From contig NZ_ML058624.1 in assembly GCF_003635165.1 (NCBI RefSeq), positions 186,001 to 250,000 of the forward strand: a stretch of DNA of 64,000 bases. Reading direction: 5' to 3'. Of the stretch, positions 27,262 to 36,446 are shown piece by piece. How positions within the stretch are numbered: the first letter of the stretch is position 1; every line of letters starts with the position of its first letter. This stretch comes from Burkholderia sp. Nafp2/4-1b (GTDB taxonomy: Bacteria > Pseudomonadota > Gammaproteobacteria > Burkholderiales > Burkholderiaceae). The position numbers were made by a program, and so were the translations under genes. Under the pieces are notes generated by a model that saw only the letters and a list, made by a program, of their open reading frames with translations, was not told where the DNA came from and did no database searches.

Positions 27262-27984
27262 TCAGCGCCCCGCCCCGAGCCGGTCGCGCCATTGCGTGGC
27301 CGCGTACGCGCCGGCCTCGATCGCGGCGACCGCGGCGATGTACAGCACGGTCGCCACGCCGAACGCGGCGAAGGTCTTGAACGTCTCCGTCTCGACCTGC
27401 CGCGACGCATACGACAATTCGGCGACGCCGATCGCCATCGCGAGCGACGAGTTCTTCACGAGATTCATGTATTGGCCGAACAGCGGCGGCAGCGCGATGC
27501 GCACGGCCTGCGGCAGCACCACGTAGCGCAGCGCCTGCATCGGCGTGAGGCCGAGCGCCGCGGCCGCGTCGTGCTGCGCACCGCGCACGCCGCGCAGCCC
27601 GGCTTCGCATTCCTCTGCGACGAATGCCGCCGTGTACGCGCTCAACCCGATCCAGCCCGCGACGAACTCGAACGACGGCCACGCGAGCGTGAGCGCCCCG
27701 ATGCTCAGTTCATGGCGTGCGTTCAGCCAGCCGATCCACGTCTCGGGCAGCAACGACGCGACGCCGAAATACCAGAACAGCAATTGGACGAGCAGCGGCG
27801 TGTTGCGGAACGCGACGACATAGCCGGCCGCCAACGTGCGCAGGACCTTGCCGCGCGCATGCCGGATGACGGCGAGCAGCAGCCCGCCGACGGTCGCGGC
27901 GAGCGCCGACGCGAACGCAAGGCCGAGCGTCAGCAGGAAGCCCTGCCAGAGCCAGGACAGATATTTGGGAGCCAACCCGAGCAT
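27262..27984 (-). CDS. Polar amino-acid ABC permease (GltJ family), first subunit
   Basis: 240 aa. HisQ/GltJ-type membrane protein with FRNTPLLVQLLFWYFG near the N-terminus and EAA loop GLTPMQALRYVVLPQA. It pairs with the downstream permease. It starts 135 nt after the binding-protein stop. Confidence 0.88.
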   Translation of the reverse strand: MLGLAPKYLSWLWQGFLLTLGLAFASALAATVGGLLLAVIRHARGKVLRTLAAGYVVAFRNTPLLVQLLFWYFGVASLLPETWIGWLNARHELSIGALTLAWPSFEFVAGWIGLSAYTAAFVAEECEAGLRGVRGAQHDAAAALGLTPMQALRYVVLPQAVRIALPPLFGQYMNLVKNSSLAMAIGVAELSYASRQVETETFKTFAAFGVATVLYIAAVAAIEAGAYAATQWRDRLGAGR

Positions 27985-28119
27985 GCTGTGGTGCGGGCGC
28001 GAAGCGCGCGATCAAAGAGAATGAAATAAAACGGAACGCGCCGCGATCCGTACTGCGCACCGGCACGGCCGGCGGCGGATCGCGGCGCACGTGGCGCACT
28101 GGCACGAGGGGTGCGCGGC

Positions 28120-28935
28120 TCAGGTCTTGTCGCCGATCCGGAAAATGCGCGTCAGCGGCGTCTTCGTCGTCGGCCCGAACCACGCATCGTAGATCTGCGT
28201 CGCGCGACCGTTCGCCTCGAGCCCCTTCAGCGTGTCGTTCACGAAGCCGAGCAGGCGCGTCTCGCCCTTCGGCACGCCAACGCCCATGTAGTCGTTCGAG
28301 ATCGTGAACGGCGGGATCTCGTAGTTCTGCTTGTCGGGCACGTTCGCGAGCAGGCCGATCAGTTTCGGCCCGTCCTGCGTGATCGCCTGTACGTTGCCGG
28401 CGCGCAGCGCGGCAAATGCGAACGGCGTGTCGTCGTACGCGACGATCGTCGCCTTCGGGAATTTCTCGCGCAGCGTGATCTCGTTCGTCGTGCCCTTGTC
28501 CGCGCCGACGCGCAGCGTGTTCAGCTGGTCGGCCGATTTCAGCACGCCCTTCTTCGCGAGAAACTGCTGGCCCGACGAGAAATACGGAATGCTGAAGTCG
28601 ACCTGCTTCGCGCGTTCGTCGGTGATCGTGAAGTTCGCGAGCACGAGGTCGACCTTGCCCGACGTCAGGAACGGAATGCGGTTCGCGGGGTTGGTCGGCT
28701 GCAGCTGCAGCTTCACGCCGAGCTTGTCGGCCAGCGCCTTCGCATAGTCGACGTCGAGCCCAACGATGTGATTGCTCTTGCCGTCGACGTAACCGAACGG
28801 CGGATTGCTGTCGAAGGTCGCGACGCGCAGCACGCCGGCCTTCTTGATGTCGTCGAGACGGTCCGCGTGAGCGACCGTGCCAGCCGTGACGAGTGCGGCC
28901 CCGACGAGCCACGTAGCGAGAGTGTGGAATTTCAT
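28120..28935 (-). CDS. Amino-acid ABC transporter substrate-binding protein (family 3)
   Basis: 271 aa. Signal peptide MKFHTLATWLVGAALVTAG ending VAHA. The family-3 signature GLDVDYAKALADKLGV and the second lobe (GADKGTTNE, FAALRAGNVQA) are clear. Glutamate/aspartate or related amino acids are likely, but the ligand cannot be fixed. ATG 28935 is the start giving a normal signal peptide. Confidence 0.88.
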   Translation of the reverse strand: MKFHTLATWLVGAALVTAGTVAHADRLDDIKKAGVLRVATFDSNPPFGYVDGKSNHIVGLDVDYAKALADKLGVKLQLQPTNPANRIPFLTSGKVDLVLANFTITDERAKQVDFSIPYFSSGQQFLAKKGVLKSADQLNTLRVGADKGTTNEITLREKFPKATIVAYDDTPFAFAALRAGNVQAITQDGPKLIGLLANVPDKQNYEIPPFTISNDYMGVGVPKGETRLLGFVNDTLKGLEANGRATQIYDAWFGPTTKTPLTRIFRIGDKT

Positions 28936-29130
28936 GAGCACGACCTGATTTGTTATGAAGGCCGCCGCGGATCGCGCGGCAGCCGGTTCGAGGAACATCG
29001 CGACGCCGGTGTATGTCGTCGCGAAGCCGCTAACGTATCAGCGCGTGCGGCGATTCCGAACCAACAAATGGTGCTTTGCTCTGCGGGTTTCGTGATGAGG
29101 TGCGCGGCGCTCGTGCAGGCCATGCAGCGC
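28936..29130. other. Non-coding region upstream of the amino-acid transporter
   Basis: No gene seen. Together with 29160-29302 it forms a gap of roughly 470 nt up to kgtP. It must hold the promoter of the binding-protein gene, but I cannot point to a convincing one. Confidence 0.3.
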
Positions 29131-29159
29131 AAAAAAACGCCCGCTGCACGCAGCGGGCG
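29131..29159 (-). terminator. Rho-independent terminator (second of a tandem pair)
   Basis: Stem CGCCCGCTGC/GCAGCGGGCG with a 2-nt centre; seven As at 29131-29137 give a U-run on the minus strand. It lies about 150 nt beyond the kgtP terminator. Confidence 0.7.
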
Positions 29160-29302
29160 CGAATCCCAGTCAAGGAGGTGTCACACGAACTACGTGCTCA
29201 GAATAAGAGCATCGTGCGCGGCGGACAACGAAGCGATTCCGATATCGATATCGCGCGTGCGGCGATGAGCTTGCGCGCGGCGATGCGCACACCGCGCAGA
29301 CC

Positions 29303-29338
29303 AAAAAACGGCGCGCCGCCTGCGTGGCGGAGCGCCGT
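29303..29338 (-). terminator. Rho-independent terminator after kgtP
   Basis: ACGGCGC-G-CCGCC (29308-29320) pairs with GGCGG-A-GCGCCGT (29326-29338) with one mismatch. Six As at 29303-29308 supply the U-run on the minus strand. Confidence 0.75.
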
Positions 29339-29406
29339 CCTGATGCGTGCTGCGTGTCGAAGCGGAGAACCAGCCTCACGGCCTCACGCCCGCGCCGCCC
29401 TGCCGA

Positions 29407-30711
29407 TCACGGCTCGTGACGCAGATACCCTTCCTTGCTCGGATCGCGCATCCGCCACGACACGATCAGCGAGATCGCGCACAGCACCGTCACGTACCAA
29501 TAGAAGGTTTCCTCGCTGCCGACCGACTTGAACCACAGCGCGACATACTCGGCCGAGCCGCCGAAGATCGCGTTCGCGACCGCATACGACAGGCCGACGC
29601 CCATCGCGCGCACTTCGGGCGGGAACATCTCGGCCTTGATGAGGCCGCTGATCGACGTGTAGAAGCTGACGATCGCCAGCGCGATCGTGATCAGCGCGAA
29701 CGCGGCCGTCGGGCTCGTCACCGTCTTCAGCGCATGCATCAGCGGCACCGTGCCGATCACCGCGAACGTGCCGAACAGGATCATCGACGTGCGGCGGCCG
29801 ATCTTGTCCGACAGCGCGCCGAACACCGGCTGGATCAGCATGTAGACGAGCAGCGCGACGGTCATCACGTTGCTGGCCGTCTTCGCAGGCATGCCGGCCG
29901 TGTTCACCAGGTACTTCTGCATGTACGTCGTGAACGTGTAGAAGATCAGCGAGCCGCCGGCCGTGAACCCGACGACCGTGAAGAACGCGCCCTTGTGCTG
30001 CCACACGCCGCGGATCGTGCCCGCGTCCTTCTTGTCGCGCGATGCGCTCGTCGACGTCTCGTCGAGCGATTTGCGCAGGTACAGCGAAATCAGCGCGGCC
30101 GCCGCGCCGACCACGAACGGAATGCGCCAGCCCCACGCCTTCAGTTCGCCGGCCGACAGCGTCTGCTGCAGGATCACGAGCACCAGCAGCGCGCACAGCT
30201 GGCCGCCGATCAGCGTCACGTACTGGAACGACGCGAAGAAACCGCGCCGCCCCTTCAGCGCGACTTCACTCATGTAGGTCGCGCTCGTACCGTACTCGCC
30301 GCCCACCGACAGGCCCTGGAACAGCCGCGCGACCAGCAGCAGCGCCGGCGCGAGCGCGCCGATCTGCGCATAGGTCGGCAGCACCGCGATCACGAGCGAG
30401 CCGCCGCACATCATCAGCACCGAGATCATCATCGCCGCGCGCCGGCCGTGACGGTCGGCGATGCGGCCGAACAGCCAGCCGCCGATCGGACGCATCAGGA
30501 AGCCGGCCGCGAACACGCCGGCCGTGTTGAGCAACTGCGTCGTCGTGTTGCCGCTCGGGAAGAACGCCGGCGCGAAGTACAGCGCGCAGAACGAGTAGAT
30601 GTAGAAATCGAACCACTCGACGAGGTTGCCCGATGAGGCGCCGACGATGGCGAACACGCGCCGCCGGGTGTCGTGCGCGGACAGCGCAGCTTGGTCGGTC
30701 TGGACGTCCAT
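29407..30711 (-). CDS. kgtP: 2-Oxoglutarate/H+ symporter (MFS, KgtP)
   Basis: 434 aa, twelve-helix metabolite:H+ symporter. Long stretches match E. coli KgtP from memory, including AIVGASSGNLVEWFDFY, FLMRPIGGWLFGRIAD and GLSVGGEYGTSATYMSEV. It imports 2-oxoglutarate. The start at 30711 (MDVQTDQ) aligns with the E. coli N-terminus; an upstream in-frame start adds 24 basic residues with no counterpart. Confidence 0.9.
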   Translation of the reverse strand: MDVQTDQAALSAHDTRRRVFAIVGASSGNLVEWFDFYIYSFCALYFAPAFFPSGNTTTQLLNTAGVFAAGFLMRPIGGWLFGRIADRHGRRAAMMISVLMMCGGSLVIAVLPTYAQIGALAPALLLVARLFQGLSVGGEYGTSATYMSEVALKGRRGFFASFQYVTLIGGQLCALLVLVILQQTLSAGELKAWGWRIPFVVGAAAALISLYLRKSLDETSTSASRDKKDAGTIRGVWQHKGAFFTVVGFTAGGSLIFYTFTTYMQKYLVNTAGMPAKTASNVMTVALLVYMLIQPVFGALSDKIGRRTSMILFGTFAVIGTVPLMHALKTVTSPTAAFALITIALAIVSFYTSISGLIKAEMFPPEVRAMGVGLSYAVANAIFGGSAEYVALWFKSVGSEETFYWYVTVLCAISLIVSWRMRDPSKEGYLRHEP

Positions 30712-30890
30712 GGGTTGGTCTGTTCCTTTTAGTGCTTTCTGGGCGAGACGGCTGCGGGCCGCCGCGTGCGTCGCACGTGGCACCGGTTCCGGCGCACGGC
30801 GCTACGGGATTTTAGCGAAATGTAAAGTAACGGGCTTTCCGGGTTCGTCCGGATGTAGAAAAATTTTCTCGCGCTGCGCGTTCGTCATAT

Positions 30891-30916
30891 GAAAACGCCA
30901 GCCGCGAGGCTGGCGT
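30891..30916 (-). terminator. Rho-independent terminator after the SpoVR gene
   Basis: ACGCCAGCC/GGCTGGCGT stem (30895-30903 with 30908-30916), loop GCGA, followed on the minus strand by TTTT. It ends the prkA-yeaH-SpoVR transcript. Confidence 0.8.
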
Positions 30917-30943
30917 CGGATGCAAGCTATTCCCGCACGGCAC

Positions 30944-32467
30944 TCAAACGCGCACCTCCGGCGGCACGTAGCGGCACTCGTAGCGCTTGCGCACGGTACC
31001 GGCCTCGTCGACGCTTTCCAGGAACACGTCGAACTGCCAGAGCCGCGCCATGTGCTTGAGCACTTCCTCGCTGTCGTTCGACAGATGGCGGTTGTCGGTC
31101 ATGAAGTGGCGCAGCGTGAGGCTGCGGTCGCCGCGCGTGTTGACGGCCCACACCTGGATGTTCGGCTCGCGGTGATGGATGTCGTACTGCCGCGACAGCG
31201 CCTGCCGCACGTACTGGTAGCCGGATTCGTCGTGGATCGCCGACACCTCGAGCGAATCGCGCATGTCGTCGTCGAGCACCGAGAACAGCCGCATCTCGCG
31301 GATCAGGTTCGGCGACAGGTACTGCGCGATGAAGCTCTCGTCCTTGAAGTTGCGCATCGCGTAGTGCATCGCCGGCAGCCACGGGGTGCCCGCGATCTCC
31401 GGGAACCACTTGTAGTCCTCTTCCGTCGGCGCTTCGCAGATCCGGCGGATGTCGCTCATCATCGAGAAACCGAGCGCATACGGGTTGATCCCGCTGTAGT
31501 ACGGCTTCGTGACGGGCGGCTGGTAGACCACGTTGCTGTGCGAATGGAGGAACTCCATCATGAAGCTGTCTTCCAGCTTGCCCTGGTTGTACAGCGTGTT
31601 CAGCAACGTGTAATGCCAGAACGTCGCCCAGCCCTCGTTCATCACCTGCGTCTGCCGCTGCGGATAGAAGTACTGGCCGATCTTGCGCACGATGCGGATC
31701 ACTTCCCGCTCCCACGGCTCGAGCAGCGGTGCATTCTTCTCCGCGAAATACAGCAGGTTTTCCTGCGGCTCGGACGGATAGCGTTCTTCCTGCTCCTCCA
31801 TCAGCTCCGGCTTGCGGCCCGGCAGCGTGCGCCACAGCTCGTTGACCTGCGACTGCAGATACGCCTCGCGCTCGCGGCGCAGCGCGGCCTCTTTCGACAG
31901 CGACGGTTTCTGCGGCCGCTTGTAGCGGTCGACGCCGTAGTTCATCAGCGCATGGCACGAGTCGAGCAGTTCCTCGACGCGGTCGAGCCCGTAGCGCTCC
32001 TCGCACTCGGCGACGTAGTTCTTCGCGTACACGAGGTAGTCGACGATCGCGTGCGCGTCAGTCCACAGCCGGAACAGGTAATTGCCCTTGAAGAAGGAGT
32101 TGTGCCCGTACGCCGCGTGCGCGATGACGAGCGCCTGCATCGTCATCGTGTTCTCTTCCATCAGATACGCGATGCATGGGTTCGAGTTGATGACGATTTC
32201 GTACGCGAGGCCCATCTGGCCGCGGCGATAGCTTTTCTCGGTTGCGAGGAAGTGCTTGCCGAACGACCAGTGGCGGTAGTTGACCGGCATCCCGACCGAC
32301 GCGTACGCATCCATCATCTGCTCGGCGCTGATCAGTTCGAGCTGGATCGGATAGATGTCGAGCTCGTATTGCTCGGCGACCTGCGAGATGTGCGTGTCGT
32401 ATTCCTCGAGCAGTTCGAACGTCCAGTCGGACGGGCAAGGCAGCGGCTTGCGTTCGGCAACGTTCAT
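30944..32467 (-). CDS. SpoVR family protein (YcgB-like)
   Basis: 507 aa from ATG 32467, close to E. coli YcgB (about 510). Motifs GHNSFFKGNYLF, NEGWATFWHYTLL and NPYALGF are characteristic. Biochemical activity is unknown; the family is tied to PrkA and YeaH in stress and stationary phase. AAGGA sits eight nt before 32467. A longer start at 32623 overlaps the yeaH TGA (ATGA) and would add 52 Pro/Gly-rich residues; I prefer 32467 on ribosome site and length. Confidence 0.87.
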   Translation of the reverse strand: MNVAERKPLPCPSDWTFELLEEYDTHISQVAEQYELDIYPIQLELISAEQMMDAYASVGMPVNYRHWSFGKHFLATEKSYRRGQMGLAYEIVINSNPCIAYLMEENTMTMQALVIAHAAYGHNSFFKGNYLFRLWTDAHAIVDYLVYAKNYVAECEERYGLDRVEELLDSCHALMNYGVDRYKRPQKPSLSKEAALRREREAYLQSQVNELWRTLPGRKPELMEEQEERYPSEPQENLLYFAEKNAPLLEPWEREVIRIVRKIGQYFYPQRQTQVMNEGWATFWHYTLLNTLYNQGKLEDSFMMEFLHSHSNVVYQPPVTKPYYSGINPYALGFSMMSDIRRICEAPTEEDYKWFPEIAGTPWLPAMHYAMRNFKDESFIAQYLSPNLIREMRLFSVLDDDMRDSLEVSAIHDESGYQYVRQALSRQYDIHHREPNIQVWAVNTRGDRSLTLRHFMTDNRHLSNDSEEVLKHMARLWQFDVFLESVDEAGTVRKRYECRYVPPEVRV

Positions 32468-32619
32468 ACGCGCTTCCTTCTGCCCGGCACCGGGCAAGTC
32501 GGCGGCCGGCGGCACCGGCTCGGCCTGGCCGCGTTGCTGCGATGCGGCAGGGCCGGCCTGGTCGTCGCCGGAAGGGCGCGGCGCATAGCCGCGCGACTCG
32601 TTGTGCAGATGGCGGGTCG

Positions 32620-33888
32620 TCATGACATTTCCACCTGCTTTTCGAACAATTCGCGAAATACGGGGTAAATATCGGCAGCCGATTCGACTTTTTTCATCGC
32701 GAGGTGCGGTTGCGACAACGCCAGTTGCGCGTACTCCAGCCACAGGTTCTGCTCTTCCGGCGCGACCTGGATATACGCGAAATACCGCGTCTTGGTGAGG
32801 ATATCCTCTTCCAGCATTTTGCGACACTTCGGCGAATCGTCTGTCCAGTTGTCGCCGTCGGACGCCTGCGCACCGTAGATGTTCCATTCGGTCGGCGAGT
32901 AGCGCTCGTTCATCACCTTGCGCATCAACTCGAGCGCGCTCGACACGACGGTGCCGCCGCTTTCGGTCGAATGGAAGAAGGTGTCTTCGTCGACTTCCTC
33001 GGCGCGCGTGTGGTGACGAATGAACACGACTTCGATCCGCTCGTAGTTGCGCTTCAGGAACAGGTACAAAAGAATGAAGAAACGCTTCGCGAGATCCTTG
33101 CGCTGCTCGTCCATCGAGCCCGACACGTCCATCAGGCAGAACATCACGGCCTGGCTCGACGGTTGCGGCTGCTTCACGCGGTTGATGTAGCGCAGGTCGA
33201 ACGGATCGATGAACGGAATCCGCCAGATACGCCCCTTCAGGTGATGGATCTCGGCCTCGAGCGTCGCGATTTCCGCGCGACGGTCCTCGGTGTCCTTCTT
33301 CAGCACCTCGAGCTGCGCCTCCAGCTCGCGCAGCTCGTTGACGAGCGGCGAGCCGAGCGCGATACGCCGGCCGAGCGCGCTGCGCAGCGAGCGCACGACG
33401 TCGATGTTGTTCGGCGTGCCTTCCGCCGACCAGCCCGCGCGCACGTTCTTCCAGCTCGGCACCGTCAGCAGGTGCGTCTTCACGAGGCGCGGCAGTTCGA
33501 GATCGTCGAAGAAGTACTGCATGAATTCGTCGCGCGACAGCTCGAACACGAAGTCGTCCTGCCCTTCGCCCTCGTTGCTGGCCTGACTGCCGCCGCCGCC
33601 CGAGCCGCCCTGCGGACGCGGAATCTTGTCGCCGCGCACGTAGTCTTCGTTGCCCGGGTGCACGTATTCACGACGCCCGCCCGGCGCGTGCCGGAAATTC
33701 GGCTCCGCGATGTCCTTGCGCGGGATCGTGATGCTTTGCGTGCTCTGGATATCCTTGATGCTACGGTCGCGCACCGCGTCGGACACGGCACGACGAATGT
33801 AGTTCTTGACGCGACGCAGAAAGCGTTCGCGGTTGGCGATGCTCTTGTTCTTGCCGGCCAGCCTGCGGTCGATGATTTGATGAAGCAC
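32620..33888 (-). CDS. yeaH: DUF444 protein YeaH/YhbH with VWA-like domain
   Basis: 422 aa. Basic N-terminus (MLHQIIDRRLAGKNKS), Gly-rich linker (about 95-110), a coiled-coil-like Glu/Leu stretch near 190-225, then a von Willebrand A-type domain with metal site DVSGSMDE. In E. coli the partner of the kinase YeaG. Middle gene of the operon. Confidence 0.9.
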   Translation of the reverse strand: MLHQIIDRRLAGKNKSIANRERFLRRVKNYIRRAVSDAVRDRSIKDIQSTQSITIPRKDIAEPNFRHAPGGRREYVHPGNEDYVRGDKIPRPQGGSGGGGSQASNEGEGQDDFVFELSRDEFMQYFFDDLELPRLVKTHLLTVPSWKNVRAGWSAEGTPNNIDVVRSLRSALGRRIALGSPLVNELRELEAQLEVLKKDTEDRRAEIATLEAEIHHLKGRIWRIPFIDPFDLRYINRVKQPQPSSQAVMFCLMDVSGSMDEQRKDLAKRFFILLYLFLKRNYERIEVVFIRHHTRAEEVDEDTFFHSTESGGTVVSSALELMRKVMNERYSPTEWNIYGAQASDGDNWTDDSPKCRKMLEEDILTKTRYFAYIQVAPEEQNLWLEYAQLALSQPHLAMKKVESAADIYPVFRELFEKQVEMS

Positions 33889-33972
33889 TCCCGGTCTCCC
33901 GCTCGAAAGTCGATCTGCCGGGGCACTCGCCGCGCATGCCGTCTGCCGTCATGCGGGCGGCGCCTCTGAAGA

Positions 33973-33999
33973 CGCCCGTACGGACTCGCCGTACGGGCG
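33973..33999. other. Stem-loop between prkA and yeaH
   Basis: CGCCCGTACGG and CCGTACGGGCG form a perfect 11-bp stem with loop ACTCG. No U-run, so it is more likely an mRNA-processing or partial-attenuation element than a full terminator. Confidence 0.45.
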
Positions 34000-34013
34000 C
34001 AGTACCGCGCGCG

Positions 34014-35936
34014 TCATGACGACTTGCGCACGCGCAGGTACCAGTCGCAAAGCAGCCTCACCTGCTTCGGCGTATAGCCCTTCGCGACCATCCGGTTCAC
34101 AAAGTCCTCATGCTTGCGCTGCTCCTCTGCCGAGCCCTTCGCGTTGAACGAAATGACCGGCAACAGTTCCTCGGTATTCGAGAACATCTTCTTCTCGATC
34201 ACGACGCGCAACTTCTCGTAGCTGGTCCACACCGGATTCTTCCCGGCGTTCGCCGCCCGCGCCCGCAACACGAAGTTGACGATCTCGTTGCGGTAATCCT
34301 TCGGATTGCTGATCCCGGCCGGCTTCTCGATCTTCTCCAGCTCCGCGTTCAGCGCGGCGCGGTCGAAGCTCTCGCCCGTGTCGTGATCGCGGAATTCCTG
34401 GTCCTGGATCCAGAAGTCCGCATACGTGACGTAGCGATCGAAGATGTTCTGCCCGTATTCCGAATACGATTCGAGATAGGCGGTCTGGATCTCCTTGCCG
34501 ATGAATTCCGCATAGCGCGACGCGAGCACGTCCTTCACGAACGACAGGTACTTCTGCTCGGTTTCCGGCGGGAACTGCTCGCGTTCGATCTGCTGTTCGA
34601 GCACATACATCAGGTGCACGGGGTTGGCCGCGACCTCGCTCGAATCGAAGTTGAACACGCGCGACAGGATCTTGAACGCGAAGCGTGTCGACACGCCCGT
34701 CATCCCTTCGTCCACGCCGGCGTAGTCGCGATACTCCTGGTACGACTTCGCCTTCGGATCGGTGTCCTTCAGGTTTTCGCCGTCGTACACCTGCATCTTC
34801 GAGAACAGGCTCGAATTCTCCGGCTCGTGCAGGCGCGACAGCACCGAGAACTGCGACATCATCTTCAACGTGCCCGGCGCGCACACGGCTTCGGCCAGCG
34901 ACGAATTGCGGATCAGCTTCTCGTAGATCTTCGTCTCTTCCGACACGCGCAGGCAGTACGGCACCTTGACGACGAAGATCCGGTCGAGCAGTGCCTCGTT
35001 GTTGCGGTTGTTGCGGAACGCCTTCCACTCCGACTCGTTAGAGTGCGCGAGGATCACGCCGTCGAACGGGATCGCGCCGAATCCTTCGGTACCCTTGAAG
35101 TTGCCTTCCTGCGTTGCGGTCAGCAGCGGATGCAGCACCTTGATCGGCGCCTTGAACATTTCGACGAATTCGAGCAGGCCCTGGTTGGCGAGACACAGGC
35201 CGCCCGAGTAGCTGTACGCATCGGCGTCGTCCTGCGCGTACTGTTCGAGCTTGCGGATATCGACCTTGCCGACGAGCGACGAGATGTCCTGGTTGTTCTC
35301 GTCGCCAGGCTCCGTCTTCGCGATGCCGATCTGCCGGAGGATCGACGGATAGCGGCGCACCACGCGGAACTGACGGATGTCGCCGTTGTATTCGTGCAGG
35401 CGCTTGACCGCCCACGGACTCAGGATGCTCTTCAGGTAGCGGCGCGGAATGCCGTATTGCTCTTCGAGGATCGGGCCGTCTTCGTCGTAGTCGAACAGCC
35501 CGAGCGGCGATTCGTTGACGGGCGAACCCTTCAGCGCATAGAACGGCACGCGCTCCATCAGTTGCTTCAGGCGCTCGGCGATCGACGACTTGCCGCCGCC
35601 CACCGGGCCGAGCAGGTAGAGGATCTGCTTCTTCTCTTCGAGGCCCTGCGCAGCGTGGCGGAAGTATGCGACCACCTGCTCGATCACTTCCTCCATTCCG
35701 TAGAACTCACGGAACGCGGGATAGACCTTGATAACCTTGTTCGCGAAGATCCGCGACAGGCGCGGGTCGTTGCGAGTGTCGATCTGTTCGGGTTCCCCGA
35801 TTGCAGCCAGCATGCGTTCGCCCGCCGTGGCATACGCTGACGGATCGTTCTTGCAGAGCGCGAGATACTCCTCCAGCGAGAGCTCTTCCTCTCGCGTTTT
35901 TTCGAAGCGGTTCGCGAAGCTGCTGTAAATATCCAT
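34014..35936 (-). CDS. prkA: PrkA family serine protein kinase (YeaG)
   Basis: 640 aa. AAA-type N-terminal domain with Walker A LLGPVGGGKSS (about 108-118) and a C-terminal PrkA kinase-like domain. E. coli YeaG is a stress and nitrogen-starvation kinase encoded with yeaH; the same pair plus SpoVR is seen here. ATG 35936 has GGAGG five nt upstream. I looked for a sigma-54 promoter in front and found none at proper spacing. Confidence 0.92.
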   Translation of the reverse strand: MDIYSSFANRFEKTREEELSLEEYLALCKNDPSAYATAGERMLAAIGEPEQIDTRNDPRLSRIFANKVIKVYPAFREFYGMEEVIEQVVAYFRHAAQGLEEKKQILYLLGPVGGGKSSIAERLKQLMERVPFYALKGSPVNESPLGLFDYDEDGPILEEQYGIPRRYLKSILSPWAVKRLHEYNGDIRQFRVVRRYPSILRQIGIAKTEPGDENNQDISSLVGKVDIRKLEQYAQDDADAYSYSGGLCLANQGLLEFVEMFKAPIKVLHPLLTATQEGNFKGTEGFGAIPFDGVILAHSNESEWKAFRNNRNNEALLDRIFVVKVPYCLRVSEETKIYEKLIRNSSLAEAVCAPGTLKMMSQFSVLSRLHEPENSSLFSKMQVYDGENLKDTDPKAKSYQEYRDYAGVDEGMTGVSTRFAFKILSRVFNFDSSEVAANPVHLMYVLEQQIEREQFPPETEQKYLSFVKDVLASRYAEFIGKEIQTAYLESYSEYGQNIFDRYVTYADFWIQDQEFRDHDTGESFDRAALNAELEKIEKPAGISNPKDYRNEIVNFVLRARAANAGKNPVWTSYEKLRVVIEKKMFSNTEELLPVISFNAKGSAEEQRKHEDFVNRMVAKGYTPKQVRLLCDWYLRVRKSS

Positions 35937-36375
35937 GCTACCTCCCTCGCCTGAGTCTGAAGACGTGCCTGCCTTCCTACGACTGCGCAGAAGCAAGCGC
36001 GTTCGAATTCATCCTAAACCCTTTCTTATTTTTTTTCACGAACTCTTCGTATGAAGTTCGTCATTCTCGACAACACCGCTTGGACAACGCATTTCCTCGC
36101 TTTACAATCGATCTCCCGTGTCGCAGAAACTGCATCCGCCACGTCTCGTCGAGCATCGAATCGTCTCGTGCGTTGGACATCTGCGACGTCGTCGCCCTCC
36201 CTTCGTTCTTCCCTGCATTCCTATACGTTCGAGCGCACGTGTGCGATGACATGACACGTGCGCCGTTACAAATTTTTTTCGCATCTTGCACAGTGCCGCC
36301 GCGCACGAGTGGGCCGGCACGACACGCGGCGATGTTCGATCGTTCGCGCGCGGCTGACATATCCAGTCGACCGCG
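35937..36375. other. Intergenic region upstream of prkA
   Basis: About 440 nt without a credible gene; small ORFs on both strands show no family features. It should contain the prkA promoter, but no clear hexamers were identified. Confidence 0.35.
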
Positions 36376-36406
36376 AAAACGACGACGCCCGCATGCCGCG
36401 GGCGTC
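36376..36406 (-). terminator. Rho-independent terminator after the chemoreceptor gene
   Basis: GACGCCCGC (36384-36392) pairs with GCGGGCGTC (36398-36406), loop ATGCC. Four As at 36376-36379 give a short U-run on the minus strand, offset by four bases. It lies 41 nt after the stop. Confidence 0.65.
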
Positions 36407-36446
36407 GAGCGCTACCAAATGGGGATAGATGCGCGGTGCACGCGAA

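Noticed and set aside
35937..36446. Sigma-54 promoter for prkA, suggested by E. coli yeaG regulation
   Set aside because: The best GG-N10-GC-like match near 36290 has wrong spacing.
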